Source: Clostridium sp. D33t1_170424_F3
Lineage (GTDB): Bacteria; Bacillota; Clostridia; Oscillospirales; Acutalibacteraceae
DNA: 64,000 bases
Assembly: GCF_015667585.1 (NCBI RefSeq)
Contig: NZ_JADPEG010000002.1
Span: forward strand, 124,001 to 188,000
Direction of reading: 5' to 3'
The translations under genes and the position numbers were made by a program. Numbering within the stretch: the stretch's first letter is position 1; every line of letters begins with the position of its first letter. Under the pieces are notes generated by a model, which ran no database searches, had not been told where the DNA came from, and saw nothing but the letters and a program-made list of their open reading frames with translations. Positions 19,501 through 33,425 of this stretch are shown here, piece by piece.

Positions 19501-19900
19501 TGCCTTCCAGATCGTACATGCCGATGCGGAGCGGGCTTTTCTGCACACGGATTTCCATGGCGTCGGTACGGATTTTTATGGTTCCGTCTTCCTCCGTCAC
19601 GGTGCGGTCCACCGGATCCCAGATGTTCTTCTGTACCATATAGTACTGCGGATCCTCCGGCCGGTACCCGTTCGCGCCATCCAGAGAAAGCTGAATGCGC
19701 GCGGTGCGGTCTGTGCAAAGCTCAACCGTCACTTCCTGTTTGTCGCAGCTGAAGGTCAGCACGTTGCCGTCCTCCGCCAACGCCGTCATGTCGCCGATCT
19801 GCGCTAAGGTCGCTCCCTGAGCCGCCGTCGCCGGCAGGACCATCATGGAGAAAACCATCGCTACAGTCAACAGCAGGCTGAGTAATCTTTTCTTTCTCAT
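13538..19900 (-). CDS. Giant secreted GH31 alpha-glycosidase with five carbohydrate-binding domains
   Basis: This 2120-residue protein starts at ATG 19900 after AAAGGGG and has a Sec signal peptide. The GH31 unit covers about 30-830: beta-sandwich N-domain, (beta/alpha)8 barrel with DWFWPDEFD (likely nucleophile Asp near 398) and WSGD (acid/base near 449), then C-terminal beta domains. Carbohydrate-binding-like domains follow: A (815-960), B (965-1095), C (1097-1232), D (1237-1372) and, after an Ig-like domain, E (1463-1610). C and D are near-identical CBM6-type tandem copies sharing AGLQGG and SSICDMDW. A and E are paralogues sharing EWKGYTGSG. The shared cassette ends the protein. The catalytic motif departs from the common GH31 W-x-D-M-N-E. 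Alpha-glucosidase, alpha-xylosidase or the GH31 alpha-N-acetylgalactosaminidases of gut bacteria are all possible; sequence alone does not decide. Confidence 0.85.
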   Translation of the reverse strand: MRKKRLLSLLLTVAMVFSMMVLPATAAQGATLAQIGDMTALAEDGNVLTFSCDKQEVTVELCTDRTARIQLSLDGANGYRPEDPQYYMVQKNIWDPVDRTVTEEDGTIKIRTDAMEIRVQKSPLRIGMYDLEGNLLSKDADDQGIYWDDSGVRGVKRVEGAKNAGGIFGFGSGDHGRRSNLNRYGSDFTEFSMSHGRLIAPFFMSTVGYGVFLNTIEKETKFFKQGGGFQTKGYLDYFFMYGPDFKTILNEYAEITGRMELYGKWAHGFMLSKYGNDNATQKEFLEWLHRLRDEGYPTDCYVFDYGWRGDVADNGNPQHGAGEKWGKQMWSNDTNKFPDIDAMFKEADELGFHVGLHNNAGTPEASGGKELYKPEYEEPWVQSYMDSVITTGYGDWFWPDEFDVLGSNTAPTFSSKGAYEAWQAYTDESRPMFVTRGSYAGQHFATAWSGDINNTSAELDNQIGFSIDAGLVGYWTSSNDLGGFMKRPSNELYTRWVSEFGAWSGMMRTHGHDGREPWTFDQTAQDTLKQNLQVRYALYPYTYSLAWQGYSQGVPMMRAMLLEDGSQYNPAAWDINKQYYYGDWFLVAPASATTDTTVKVWLPPETTWYNYYTGERYEGGPIGKNITVAAALEEIPVFVKSGAIVPMGPDVNYADEKPLDPLTLDIYPKGKTSFTLYEDDGQSRKYITENAYSTTTFESIQDGTDISFKIHERVDNNPAVYTPDARSYNLKFNHIAEISGVTINGTAIEAADSLEAYNAAEQAYWLDTDANTVYVRTPDTGKAIDVVFASGGIVEPELGDENEGNPPTRITDGSVIELEETEMLPASGGEVKPDNEWKGYTGSGFAKGFKAVGDAVQFDVNVETAGTYDLVLRVNNGKKNAPQYDSTPRTGGLYIQNQKAADLAFAVTDKWGETVDGVKQGVWVDYTYRVKLESGVTTMKIRAEGSNPGNYNLDSLTFRYVDTSVNAFSKIEAETASHLEGGAAVAADTAASGGSKLAVTENGAWAQFDEVRGSQKSGLALRVKSTTGGSIVVYENGVGDKILATLEIPADGKWTTLTSVSKDTDAMTSNIYLSFVAKEGAERFDCDVDWFHFTTDKATIDAYSQIEAETANERHGIDTTTKTISGQRYTLLNHIEDGDWAKFSDVNFGEGGVVSFETQVAAGLQGGMLEVRLDSVNGVKAAEVEIAPTGNWDTLKVYSGDCMEITGIHDVYLKFVNTFTTSSICDMDWIKFISNRKVIDAFSQIEAETADERQGIDTTSKTVDGKKITLLNHIENGDWAKFNNVDFGDGDAASVEVRVAAGLQGGTMEVRLDAVDGEKIAEVQIANTGDWNTLKTYTGACGTVVGTHDVYLKFVNTETASSICDMDWFRFKSGRSSVSTGVTGGSATVTVTPESVKVGDTATVRISNIEMGKKFQSISAVNAEGGAVALTEVVAGKEYTFVVPDSTRVDVTVTLEEGENDIESGSVFELENARGDTSSNNGDGSGKVRVDTEWKGYTGSGYVAGWKAVGHFVEFDVNVKQAGMYDLVLRAACGKKNGAQFDNTPRTGALYVDGVKVKDFALEIHQTWGEWFDEVLSGVVLTEGKHTIKIRSEGSANSGNFNLDSLRFDRVSGLEKQVLTVQYGTNAKLSVEGAYEALIERDGMLGATVYAGDKLTLTFTPANGPFASAQLNGEDIPFEADGCTYTFTMPNDKASLRFVFTSVNKDILETLLEKANEVTDEQLDKLVESVRAKFIAARDNAQKVFESDKATQDEVNEAWKELLDAMHYLSFEEGTKDELKYWLDYAAELDLDNFTPKSQEGYAEALAYAEEIYNDEGETLKAEVEKAAKNLHEAILRLEFKANTETLEAFVKQAQEIEIDKYLDGPEKDKFNEILPQAEALLEDANATQNQVDEMADALYEAMMNLRMIPDKEALKALIDESEALNPEDYTAASYAILRAALNNALNVYEDESATQEEITAVCATVEKARAGLVPADKPEEPAKPDNKPSNKPSNSGSSGSKKPAGNVSGTGTAVAVTNPVISAAQNVMGQKSVRSDTTANFTLKRGSAYCFKMTVVNGSNTAPSFTVGNGNVLKTQFVAKIGNDCYYRVWAVGTPGDSTGVYTTMAGEKAQQHCVVTVG

Positions 19901-19953
19901 ACAAACCCCTTTCTTGTCTGCATTTCCGGCTGCAATACGCCGGGAAATGCCAT
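19897..19953 (-). other. Possible upstream ORF overlapping the GH31 start
   Basis: An 18-codon frame (MAFPGVLQPEMQTRKGFV) begins at ATG 19953 after AGAAGG and ends in a TGA that overlaps the GH31 ATG (ATGA). This geometry is that of translationally coupled pairs. The ribosome site is modest and the peptide has no recognisable features, so it may be chance. Confidence 0.3.
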
Positions 19954-20032
19954 CTTTGCCTTCTTCTCCCTTTCTATGACCTCTTCGTTCCCACCTTTCT
20001 CATAGGAGATTTGAACACTCCTTGTTGTATTC

Positions 20033-20061
20033 ATCATACAATGGAATTGAATGAGAATCAA
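20033..20061 (-). promoter_or_regulatory. SigA-type promoter of the GH31 gene
   Basis: -35 TTGATT (20056-20061) and -10 TATGAT (20033-20038) on the minus strand with a 17-base spacer; the leader to the GH31 ATG is about 125 bases. Confidence 0.65.
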
Positions 20062-20137
20062 TAAATTTTCTTGCACTTTTTCAGGTCTTTTTTAACATAT
20101 ACACCATTTTTATTTTTCATCTGTATTATTTTGCAAC

Positions 20138-20177
20138 AAAAAAAGAAAGGCCCTGGGTAAAAAAATCCAGAGCCTTT
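20138..20177 (-). terminator. Terminator of the two-component/sugar-binding operon
   Basis: AAAGGCCCTGG (20146-20156) pairs with CCAGAGCCTTT (20167-20177) with one wobble; the minus-strand stem is followed by CTTTTTTTG. It starts 3 bases after the stop codon of the sugar-binding lipoprotein gene. Confidence 0.85.
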
Positions 20178-20180
20178 TCC

Positions 20181-21239
20181 TCATTCTTCCCGCCGGTAGA
20201 CATCTTCCTTTAAATGGAAGCCATCCTTGATCACCGTGTCGTCTATATTCTCTTTTGTTACGCTGATGACGTCGCACATGAGATAAGGAACCTGATAGGT
20301 ACCGTCGTCGATGGTCTTGTCACAATCGATCCTTTTTCCCGCGGCAAGCGTCTGACAGGCTTCGATTGTCCGGTCCACCAGGTTGGAAATCGGTTTATAA
20401 ACGGTCATCAACTGCGTTCCCACCACAATGCGCTGGCAGGCTGCCAGATCCGCGTCGTGGCCTACCACCTTTACCTTGTCCGTCAGCCGCGCTTCGGATA
20501 AAGCGTCGATCGCCGCCCATGCCAGAGAATCGTTTGCCGCAATCACGGCGCTGACGCTGTCGCCCTTTTCCTTCAGGACGTTGGACATAAAGTCAAAGGC
20601 CGTTTCTCTGCGCCAGTCCTCCACCCAGGTCTCCGCCTCAATTTGAATCCTTCCGCTGTCAATTCCCTCTTGCAGACGGTCCATACAGCCCTGATGGTAC
20701 ATCTGGCTGTTGCTGTCGTCCTCGGACCCGTTCAGCAAAACGTAACCGCCTTCCGGCACTTCCTCCAGAATCGCTTCCCCTTGCAGCTCTCCAACCTTGT
20801 AATTGTCAAAGGAGACATAAACGTCCACATTGGCGTTCTTGACCAGGCGGTCATAAGAGATTACGGGGATTCCCTCCCGCTTGGCCAGCGTGACGCACTG
20901 CGCGGAATTGTCGCTGTCGTGCGGCGCGATTACCAGCACATCGATTCCCCGCTCCACCATATCCGCCACCTGCTCATACTGCCGTTCTGTGCTGTTGTTT
21001 GCGTTGGCAATGATAACGTCGATATTTTCCTGCTTGGCCTTTGCGGAAAAGATATCCCGGTCGCGCAGCCAGCGGTCCTCTTTGAGCGTCGCCATGGAAA
21101 AGCCCACCAGTAAGCGCTTTTCCTGTTCCGGCTCCGGCGGCGACGTATCGCCGCTGCACGCGGCCAGCGCCATCGTGCATTGCAGCACCGCCAGCACAAG
21201 CAGCGCGCAGCGGCGGAACAAATGCTTTTGCTTCTTCAT
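20181..21239 (-). CDS. Sugar-binding lipoprotein, XylF/RbsB-like
   Basis: The 352-residue product is a periplasmic-binding-protein type 1 (ribose/xylose class) with a lipoprotein signal: hydrophobic segment then MALAACSGD, where the Cys would be lipidated. The fold is visible as VGFSMATLKEDRW, IIANANNS, VLVIAPHD, VISYDRLV, VIAANDSLAWAAID and VVGHDAD, which most resemble the xylose-binding family. ATG 21239 has GGGAGGTGA upstream; that site contains the stop codon of the response regulator, so translation is probably coupled. No permease or ATPase gene is nearby. It may therefore be a sensing partner of the histidine kinase rather than (or as well as) a transporter subunit, as known for the XylFII-LytS-YesN system of clostridia. 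Confidence 0.85.
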   Translation of the reverse strand: MKKQKHLFRRCALLVLAVLQCTMALAACSGDTSPPEPEQEKRLLVGFSMATLKEDRWLRDRDIFSAKAKQENIDVIIANANNSTERQYEQVADMVERGIDVLVIAPHDSDNSAQCVTLAKREGIPVISYDRLVKNANVDVYVSFDNYKVGELQGEAILEEVPEGGYVLLNGSEDDSNSQMYHQGCMDRLQEGIDSGRIQIEAETWVEDWRRETAFDFMSNVLKEKGDSVSAVIAANDSLAWAAIDALSEARLTDKVKVVGHDADLAACQRIVVGTQLMTVYKPISNLVDRTIEACQTLAAGKRIDCDKTIDDGTYQVPYLMCDVISVTKENIDDTVIKDGFHLKEDVYRREE

Positions 21240-21243
21240 GCCC

Positions 21244-22839
21244 TCACCTCCCACAGGATTCTTTGTATTCCGTCGCCGTCATATTCGTAATTTTCTTAAA
21301 CAGCTTGGAAAAATAATTCGGGTCTGCATAGCCTACCATGCGCGCTACATCCTTGACGGTGTATTCGGCGCGCGCCAGATATTGCTTGGCTTTCTCCATC
21401 CGGATCGCCGTCAGCCGGTCGATAAAATTTGTTCCCGTCTCATCCTTGTAAAACCGGCTGAAATAGTACGGGCTCAGGTTGACTGCACGGGCTACGCTTT
21501 CCAGGGCGATATCCTGGTCAAAGTGTTCCTCCATATAGCGGTCCGCCTGCTCGATAATTGCGCTGATTTTTCGCTGTTTGCCGGAATCGATGCGTTCCAC
21601 CGCATCCCGGATAAAGCGGCGGCAGAGCTCGTGAAGTACATCCATGTGCTCCGCCTGCAGCAGCGCGGACAACGTGTTGCAGGAATTGCCGATTACGTTC
21701 CCCCAACGCTTCCCAAATTCCACAACCAGGGCGATCGTTTTATTTTTTATCATGTCAAAGTCCTGCGGTTCACTTTTACACAATCCGGAAAACATGCGCT
21801 CAAATGCCAGAACCGCTCCTGCGGAATCCCCTTCCGCCGCCTTTGCGAATACCAGACGAACCATCTGGTCCTCATACAACGCGTCGCTGTCTTCCATCCC
21901 CTCCACCGCATCGTCAAAATGCAGGATGTTGGTGACCTCCGAACGGCTGTCCGCCATACCCAGCGCCTGCAAAGCCTCCCGGTAGCTCTTCTTTGCCTCG
22001 TCCAGGCGGCCGTAGTTGCGCCCGATGCCAATGGATATCTCCGGATGCAAACTTCCCACCCGGTCGTACAGATTTTCCGCCAGCTTCAGGGCCGCAAGAC
22101 GCTGTTCAAAGGAAGGCTCCGGAAAATCGCTGCAAACATAGACCACCAGACGGTTGAGCATGATGGGACCAACCATACACCGGCTCATTGATTTCAACGC
22201 TTCGCGGTACCGATTGTAAAGCGCCTGCCCTTTGACGCCGGCGCCGATGCGATTGTTGCCGCCCCCGCTGTCCTTATCGTCAAACGCAATGATCATTACA
22301 TAACCGCCGGTGGATTCGTTTCCCAGCAGGCGGCTGAAATTTTTCAGCTCCTCCGCATTGTCTTCAAACATGCAAAGCGCATTGATGAAGCCGGTCTCCA
22401 TAATCGGGACAATCATCTCAAATTTTTCCTTGATTTCCAGCTCTTTGCGCAGCTTTTCCCGCTGCTGCTCCACCTGTCCGGTTACCTTGCGAAGGGTTTC
22501 CACCAGCTTGGCTTCGCGCACCGGCTTGAGCAGATATTCCTCCGCGTCCAAGGCGACAGCCTCCACCGCATAGTCAAAATAATCAAACGCCGTCACGATG
22601 ATAAAGCGGATAACCGGGTTGGCTTCCTTGATCTGCCGCATCGCCTCCAACCCGTTGATCCCTGGCATATTGATATCCATCAGCACGACGTCCGGGCGGG
22701 TGTTGTACGCTTTTTCAATTGCGTCCCGGCCGGAACGGGACTTCCCCACCACTTCGACGTCGTCCATATTTTTGCGGATCATATATTCCATGGAATCAAT
22801 CGCAATTGGTTCGTCATCCACAATCAGCACGCGAATCAT
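21244..22839 (-). CDS. YesN-type response regulator (receiver + AraC DNA-binding)
   Basis: This 531-residue protein has an N-terminal receiver domain (VDDEP, phospho-acceptor Asp55 in LMDINMPG, Lys in LLKPV), a long middle region with partial coiled-coil character, and a C-terminal AraC/XylS double helix-turn-helix (about 430-531: SPYYFSRFYKDETGTNF, VGYADPNYFSKLFKK). It overlaps the kinase gene by 4 bases (ATGA) and is followed directly by the sugar-binding lipoprotein. Family knowledge: YesN proteins activate carbohydrate-uptake and glycosidase genes after phosphorylation by a YesM/LytS kinase. The flanking GH31 and GH2 genes are plausible targets; this is inference. Confidence 0.93.
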   Translation of the reverse strand: MIRVLIVDDEPIAIDSMEYMIRKNMDDVEVVGKSRSGRDAIEKAYNTRPDVVLMDINMPGINGLEAMRQIKEANPVIRFIIVTAFDYFDYAVEAVALDAEEYLLKPVREAKLVETLRKVTGQVEQQREKLRKELEIKEKFEMIVPIMETGFINALCMFEDNAEELKNFSRLLGNESTGGYVMIIAFDDKDSGGGNNRIGAGVKGQALYNRYREALKSMSRCMVGPIMLNRLVVYVCSDFPEPSFEQRLAALKLAENLYDRVGSLHPEISIGIGRNYGRLDEAKKSYREALQALGMADSRSEVTNILHFDDAVEGMEDSDALYEDQMVRLVFAKAAEGDSAGAVLAFERMFSGLCKSEPQDFDMIKNKTIALVVEFGKRWGNVIGNSCNTLSALLQAEHMDVLHELCRRFIRDAVERIDSGKQRKISAIIEQADRYMEEHFDQDIALESVARAVNLSPYYFSRFYKDETGTNFIDRLTAIRMEKAKQYLARAEYTVKDVARMVGYADPNYFSKLFKKITNMTATEYKESCGR

Positions 22840-24347
22840 TCTTCATCCCCCTCCCTGCTCTTCGGCAGCCTTAAAGTAAAGCGCGTCTCTCCCTGTTCGC
22901 AAACGATTTCCATCACATCGTCGCGGCCAAAATACAGTCGCAGCCGCTTTAAGACATTATCCACGCCAATTCCGGAAACATGCCCCCTGGGTGCGCGGCC
23001 CGGCTGCGCCGGACTTCCAGGCTGCGCCTGCAAAAGCTGCTCAATCTTCCCCTCACTCATTCCCTTTCCGTTATCGCAGATAGCGATGCAGATCTGCTCC
23101 GCCTCTTCCCAGGCCAGCAGGCGGATCACTCCGCCGGATTCTTTTTCGCTGATCCCGTGAATATACGCATTTTCTACCAGCGGCTGCAGCGTCATCCTGG
23201 GAAGCACAAAGTGCAGCAGCTCCGGGCTTTCCTGAATCTCACTTTTAAAGCAAATTGCGTCGCCGAACCGGGTTTGCAGCAGGCTCATATAGGCGCTGAC
23301 GTTTTCAAATTCCTGTTGCAGCGTCGTATTGGTATCTAAACCCTTTAAATTATAGCGAAAAATATCCGCGGCGTTTTCAAAGTAGGCGCAGGTTACCTCG
23401 TCGCCGTGCAGCATCGCCAGCTTCGCACCGATATTAATGGTGTTGAAAATGAAATGGGGGTTGACCTGGGACTGCAGCGCGAGAAGCTCCGATTCCCGCA
23501 GGGCATTTTTCATTTTCAGGTTGTTCATCTTCTGCTCGTGCAGCGCCTTTTCAATCCGGCGCTTCTGCTGGATCTGATCTACGTGCTCTTTGATGTTGGC
23601 CGCCATCAGGCGGAAGGCCCGGTACAGCACATGGATTTCCTTACTCGTATTGTTCTGTGGAATCTGCACGTCAAAGTTCCCATTGGAAATTTCCTCCGCA
23701 TAGGTTGCCAGCCGGCTGAGCGGTTTCGTCATCTGCGCGCTGAACAGGACAATGGCAAACAACATAAAAACTGAGATACCGGCGATTAGCACATTGTTAA
23801 ATAACGTGATCGTCTGCACATTGCGGCTGATCGCTGCATAATTCTCCGAACTGCTGATCAGGTCGGCGCTCATCATTTTTTCGATGTATTGGGTAATATA
23901 GCGGTTCTCTTTAACTGTGTCGGCATAGCCCTGCGTATAGCTGCCCACCATGCGCCCACGCTTGGCGCGGATGGCGTCGTCCGCCTGCTGCACATAATGG
24001 GCCATCATATTCGCAACGTTTTTGATCCGGATACCGCGTTCCGTGTAAGAGGCCGTTTTTTTCAGCTTGTCCGTATTGCTGCTGACTGCGGCGGAATGAT
24101 TATAAAACGAAACCAGGCTGTCGGAGCTGCTGGTAAAAAAATATGTCTCAAACTCCTGCTGCATCAGATTGATCTCTTTATAGGCGTTTGTCAGCTGATA
24201 GTTTTTTTCCAGCATTTCCACGCTGTCCCGCATTAACACCTGCGCGGAAAGATACGTATACAGTCCCGCCATCATGGCAATCCCAACCGCCAGCAGGAGG
24301 AACGCCATCAGCTTGGTGCGATATTGAAAGTTGATCTTTTTTTTCAA
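22836..24347 (-). CDS. YesM/LytS-type sensor histidine kinase
   Basis: The 503-residue product has two membrane segments (about 13-36 and 183-206) around a ~145-residue extracellular helical domain, then a HAMP domain (KPLSRLATYAEEISNGNFDV) and a coiled stretch. The His_kinase core follows with the phospho-acceptor His in QVNPHFIFNTIN, then the ATPase with N-box PLVENAYIHG, DNGKGMS and SGIGVDNVLKRL. The extracellular part is not a recognisable sugar-binding fold, which fits a model where a separate binding protein presents the ligand. It sits between the membrane-anchored binding protein (15 bases upstream) and the response regulator (4-base overlap). Confidence 0.93.
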   Translation of the reverse strand: MKKKINFQYRTKLMAFLLLAVGIAMMAGLYTYLSAQVLMRDSVEMLEKNYQLTNAYKEINLMQQEFETYFFTSSSDSLVSFYNHSAAVSSNTDKLKKTASYTERGIRIKNVANMMAHYVQQADDAIRAKRGRMVGSYTQGYADTVKENRYITQYIEKMMSADLISSSENYAAISRNVQTITLFNNVLIAGISVFMLFAIVLFSAQMTKPLSRLATYAEEISNGNFDVQIPQNNTSKEIHVLYRAFRLMAANIKEHVDQIQQKRRIEKALHEQKMNNLKMKNALRESELLALQSQVNPHFIFNTINIGAKLAMLHGDEVTCAYFENAADIFRYNLKGLDTNTTLQQEFENVSAYMSLLQTRFGDAICFKSEIQESPELLHFVLPRMTLQPLVENAYIHGISEKESGGVIRLLAWEEAEQICIAICDNGKGMSEGKIEQLLQAQPGSPAQPGRAPRGHVSGIGVDNVLKRLRLYFGRDDVMEIVCEQGETRFTLRLPKSREGDEE

Positions 24348-24361
24348 AGCGGCGCCTCCTT

Positions 24362-25357
24362 TCAGGAGAGCTGACGTGTGGTTTTCTCCCGGAATTCCCC
24401 CAGGTTCTCCGCTGTTACCGTATACATACCGGTATTGAGTGAATTGCTGATCTGCTCCCCTTCCAGCAGGTTTTTCAGTTGGCGCACCGTGCTGCTTCCA
24501 ATTTCAAAGGCATCCGGACAGACCGTCCCATAGATGACGCCGCGTTCAATGTAATCCAGCGTTTGGGGCATGGCTCCATAACCGACCACACGAATTTCCC
24601 CAACGCGGTTGGCGTCCACCAATACCTGTGCAACGCCCGGCGTGCTGGTTTCTCCCGCGCAGAGGATCAGATCGATTTCCGGCCGCTCTGTCAGAATGCT
24701 GTTGGACAGTTTTTCTACTTCAAAGCTGTCCGCACTGATCGAATACGTCTCTTTAACGGAAATTTTCTGGTATCCGGACAGCGCATCCATAATGCCCTGT
24801 AATTTTAAATTCTTATAGGTTGTCTTTGCACCGGCCGTCGAGGATTCCAACAGGACCGCCACGGTCGCTTTTCCCTGGCAGGCTTCCGCCGCCATCTGCC
24901 CCAGCGAATAGCCCGCGTCATATCCGTTGGATCCGACGGTTGGAACATCCGATATAGGAAAGATGTCATTTTCGTAGGTAATCACCGGTATGCCGGCCTT
25001 CGAGGCCTCCTCCAAAACCAACGCCGTCCGCTCGGTGTCTGCTGCCTGCAGCGCCAGCCCATCTACCGATGCGTAGATCGCCTGCTCCGCCGTCTCCGCG
25101 ATGGTATCGGGATTTTTAGTGGGCACGTCCACAAACTCCACATACAGATTGAGTTCCTCGCCCGCCTCCAGAGCACCGTCCTTAAACATGGACCAGAAAT
25201 GTTCATTGGAGTTCTGCGTAACCAGCTGGATATGCCGGAGCGGCTGCTCCTGTTTGGAAACGCTTTTTTCTGCATCCGACTGGGAAAAATACAGCCAGCC
25301 GACCATGCTGGTCAAAATAACAAGCACCGCGGTCAGCAAAGCAAAAATGACTTTCAA
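24362..25357 (-). CDS. Membrane-anchored sugar-binding protein (RbsB-like), sensor partner
   Basis: The 331-residue product begins at TTG 25357, six bases after GGAGGAGGG; a GTG 12 codons upstream is possible but has no ribosome site. A single N-terminal hydrophobic segment (VIFALLTAVLVILTSMVGWL) has no lipobox, so the protein is probably tethered as an uncleaved anchor. The rest is a ribose-class periplasmic binding fold: HIQLVTQNSNEHFW, VDGLALQAAD, IPVITYEND, LILCAGETSTPGVAQ and VVGYGAMPQTL. As first gene of the operon with the histidine kinase, it resembles the anchored XylFII-type receptors that dock on LytS-family kinases. Ligand unknown. Confidence 0.88.
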   Translation of the reverse strand: MKVIFALLTAVLVILTSMVGWLYFSQSDAEKSVSKQEQPLRHIQLVTQNSNEHFWSMFKDGALEAGEELNLYVEFVDVPTKNPDTIAETAEQAIYASVDGLALQAADTERTALVLEEASKAGIPVITYENDIFPISDVPTVGSNGYDAGYSLGQMAAEACQGKATVAVLLESSTAGAKTTYKNLKLQGIMDALSGYQKISVKETYSISADSFEVEKLSNSILTERPEIDLILCAGETSTPGVAQVLVDANRVGEIRVVGYGAMPQTLDYIERGVIYGTVCPDAFEIGSSTVRQLKNLLEGEQISNSLNTGMYTVTAENLGEFREKTTRQLS

Positions 25358-25553
25358 ATCCGGCCCTCCTCCAGATTGGTTGGATCGTTCCACACAAAAA
25401 CAACCGTTATTTTATTCAAATACTATGACAAACCAACCTAATATATAATAAATCTACCCTATTATAGGTTTTTTTGCATTTTTCATAATTTGGTACAGGC
25501 ATTATCTTTGACTTTTTGCAAATTATACCCATCCTGTTTCTGGCAACAATGAA

Positions 25554-25585
25554 GGAACTCCCGAGCCTTACGGCCCGGGAGTTCC
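25554..25585 (-). terminator. Likely terminator of the GH2 gene
   Basis: A 14-bp GC-rich stem (GGAACTCCCGAGCC / GGCCCGGGAGTTCC, one wobble) with a 4-base loop lies 34 bases after the GH2 stop codon. The minus-strand T stretch after it is poor, so it may be inefficient or act from the other side. The remaining bases up to 25357 are AT rich and hold the presumed promoter of the sensor operon, which I could not place with confidence. Confidence 0.6.
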
Positions 25586-25618
25586 CAAATTTTCCGCGAC
25601 TGCGGGTATTGTGTTTGT

Positions 25619-32527
<6,909 letters not shown>

Positions 32528-32593
32528 TCAAATTCACCTAAATTTTCAAACCTTTTGCCAAAGATTCTGATTGGCATGGAAGCAGCCAAGGGT

Positions 32594-32620
32594 TTAGGGG
32601 CGCGCCAACTGCATAGGCAT
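32594..32620 (-). other. Leader mini-ORF (8 codons) upstream of the GH2 gene
   Basis: GGAAAGGAG, four bases, then ATG opens MPMQLARP and a TAA, about 80 bases before the GH2 start and ~130 bases after the predicted promoter. The ribosome site is as good as that of the GH2 gene itself. A regulatory leader peptide is possible; no expression evidence. Confidence 0.4.
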
Positions 32621-32749
32621 CTTTCTCCTTTCCAACAAATCCTCATTATGAAAATTCGCGTGTAAAACACACAAAATTTTACCAACCTTTTCCTTTGTTC
32701 TGCGCCGGTTCGGTATAATATCTAATTTTACACCACAGACTTGAACTAT

Positions 32750-32778
32750 ATTATACAATCTCTTTTGGAAGAAAGCAA
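32750..32778 (-). promoter_or_regulatory. SigA-type promoter of the GH2 gene
   Basis: -35 TTGCTT (32773-32778) and perfect -10 TATAAT (32750-32755) on the minus strand, 17 bases apart. The leader before the GH2 ATG is roughly 230 bases and holds the mini-ORF. Confidence 0.7.
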
Positions 32779-32947
32779 CACCTTTTTGATACAAATTGCA
32801 TAATTTTTGTCTGACATCTCTCCTTCATATAAGTAATATTTTACCCACTTAATACAATAAAGCAAATGAACGATTGTTTACAAATTCTTTCTTGTATTTT
32901 CCAGAAAAAAAGGGTAGGCTTATTAAAGCGGTACTCCGCAGAAAGGA

Positions 32948-33355
32948 ATGTTTTACCAAACGATGGATTGGCTAAGACGGTTTATGATGGACCGGTACGG
33001 TACGGATCAGCTTGGAATCGCGCTGATGGTTTTCTATCTGTTTCTTATTCTTTTGGCGTCGCTCACCGGCGCGTGGATACTGCGGCTGCTTGCGCTGGCC
33101 GTGCTGATTCTCTGCTTATTCCGCATTCTCTCCCGCAACAGAAGCAAGCGGTACCAGGAAAATCTGCAGTTTATGCAGGTCTGGACGCCGGTGAAAGCCT
33201 GGTTTCAAGGCCTGACGCAACGCGCAAAGGACGCCCGGACGCACAAATATTATCACTGCCCGAAATGCAAAAACACCCTGCGTGTGCCGAGGGGCAAGGG
33301 AAAAATACAGATTACCTGCCCCGTATGCCGTACGGAATTTATTAAAAAAACTTGA
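32948..33355 (+). CDS. Small membrane protein with C-terminal zinc ribbon
   Basis: The 135-residue product has two closely spaced hydrophobic segments (about 24-40 and 43-60), a basic stretch, and a C-terminal zinc ribbon with the Cys pairs CPKCKNTLRVP and CPVCRTEFIKKT. This arrangement (short membrane hairpin, KYYHCPKC, RVPRGKGKIQITC) is a conserved hypothetical of Clostridia; function unknown. AGAAAGGA directly abuts the chosen ATG; the next ATG, five codons on, is too far from that site, so the start is uncertain by a few residues. It is a single-gene unit with a strong terminator. Confidence 0.85.
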   Translation: MFYQTMDWLRRFMMDRYGTDQLGIALMVFYLFLILLASLTGAWILRLLALAVLILCLFRILSRNRSKRYQENLQFMQVWTPVKAWFQGLTQRAKDARTHKYYHCPKCKNTLRVPRGKGKIQITCPVCRTEFIKKT

Positions 33356-33390
33356 AAAAGCGGAAGGATTTGCAGTCCTTCCGCCTTTTT
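33356..33390. terminator. Bidirectional terminator
   Basis: AAAAAGCGGAAGGA ... TCCTTCCGCCTTTTT: a perfect 9-bp GC-rich stem with a 7-base loop, flanked by A and T runs on both sides. It lies between the convergent zinc-ribbon gene and the secreted-protein gene. Confidence 0.92.
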
Positions 33391-33425
33391 GGGTCATTGC
33401 ACATTTGACAGCTTCCGACAGGTAA

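Noticed and set aside
32594-32794. 66-codon minus-strand frame upstream of the GH2 gene
   Set aside because: The frame overlaps the predicted promoter and lacks its own ribosome site; only its last eight codons, behind GGAAAGGAG, are considered as a mini-ORF.
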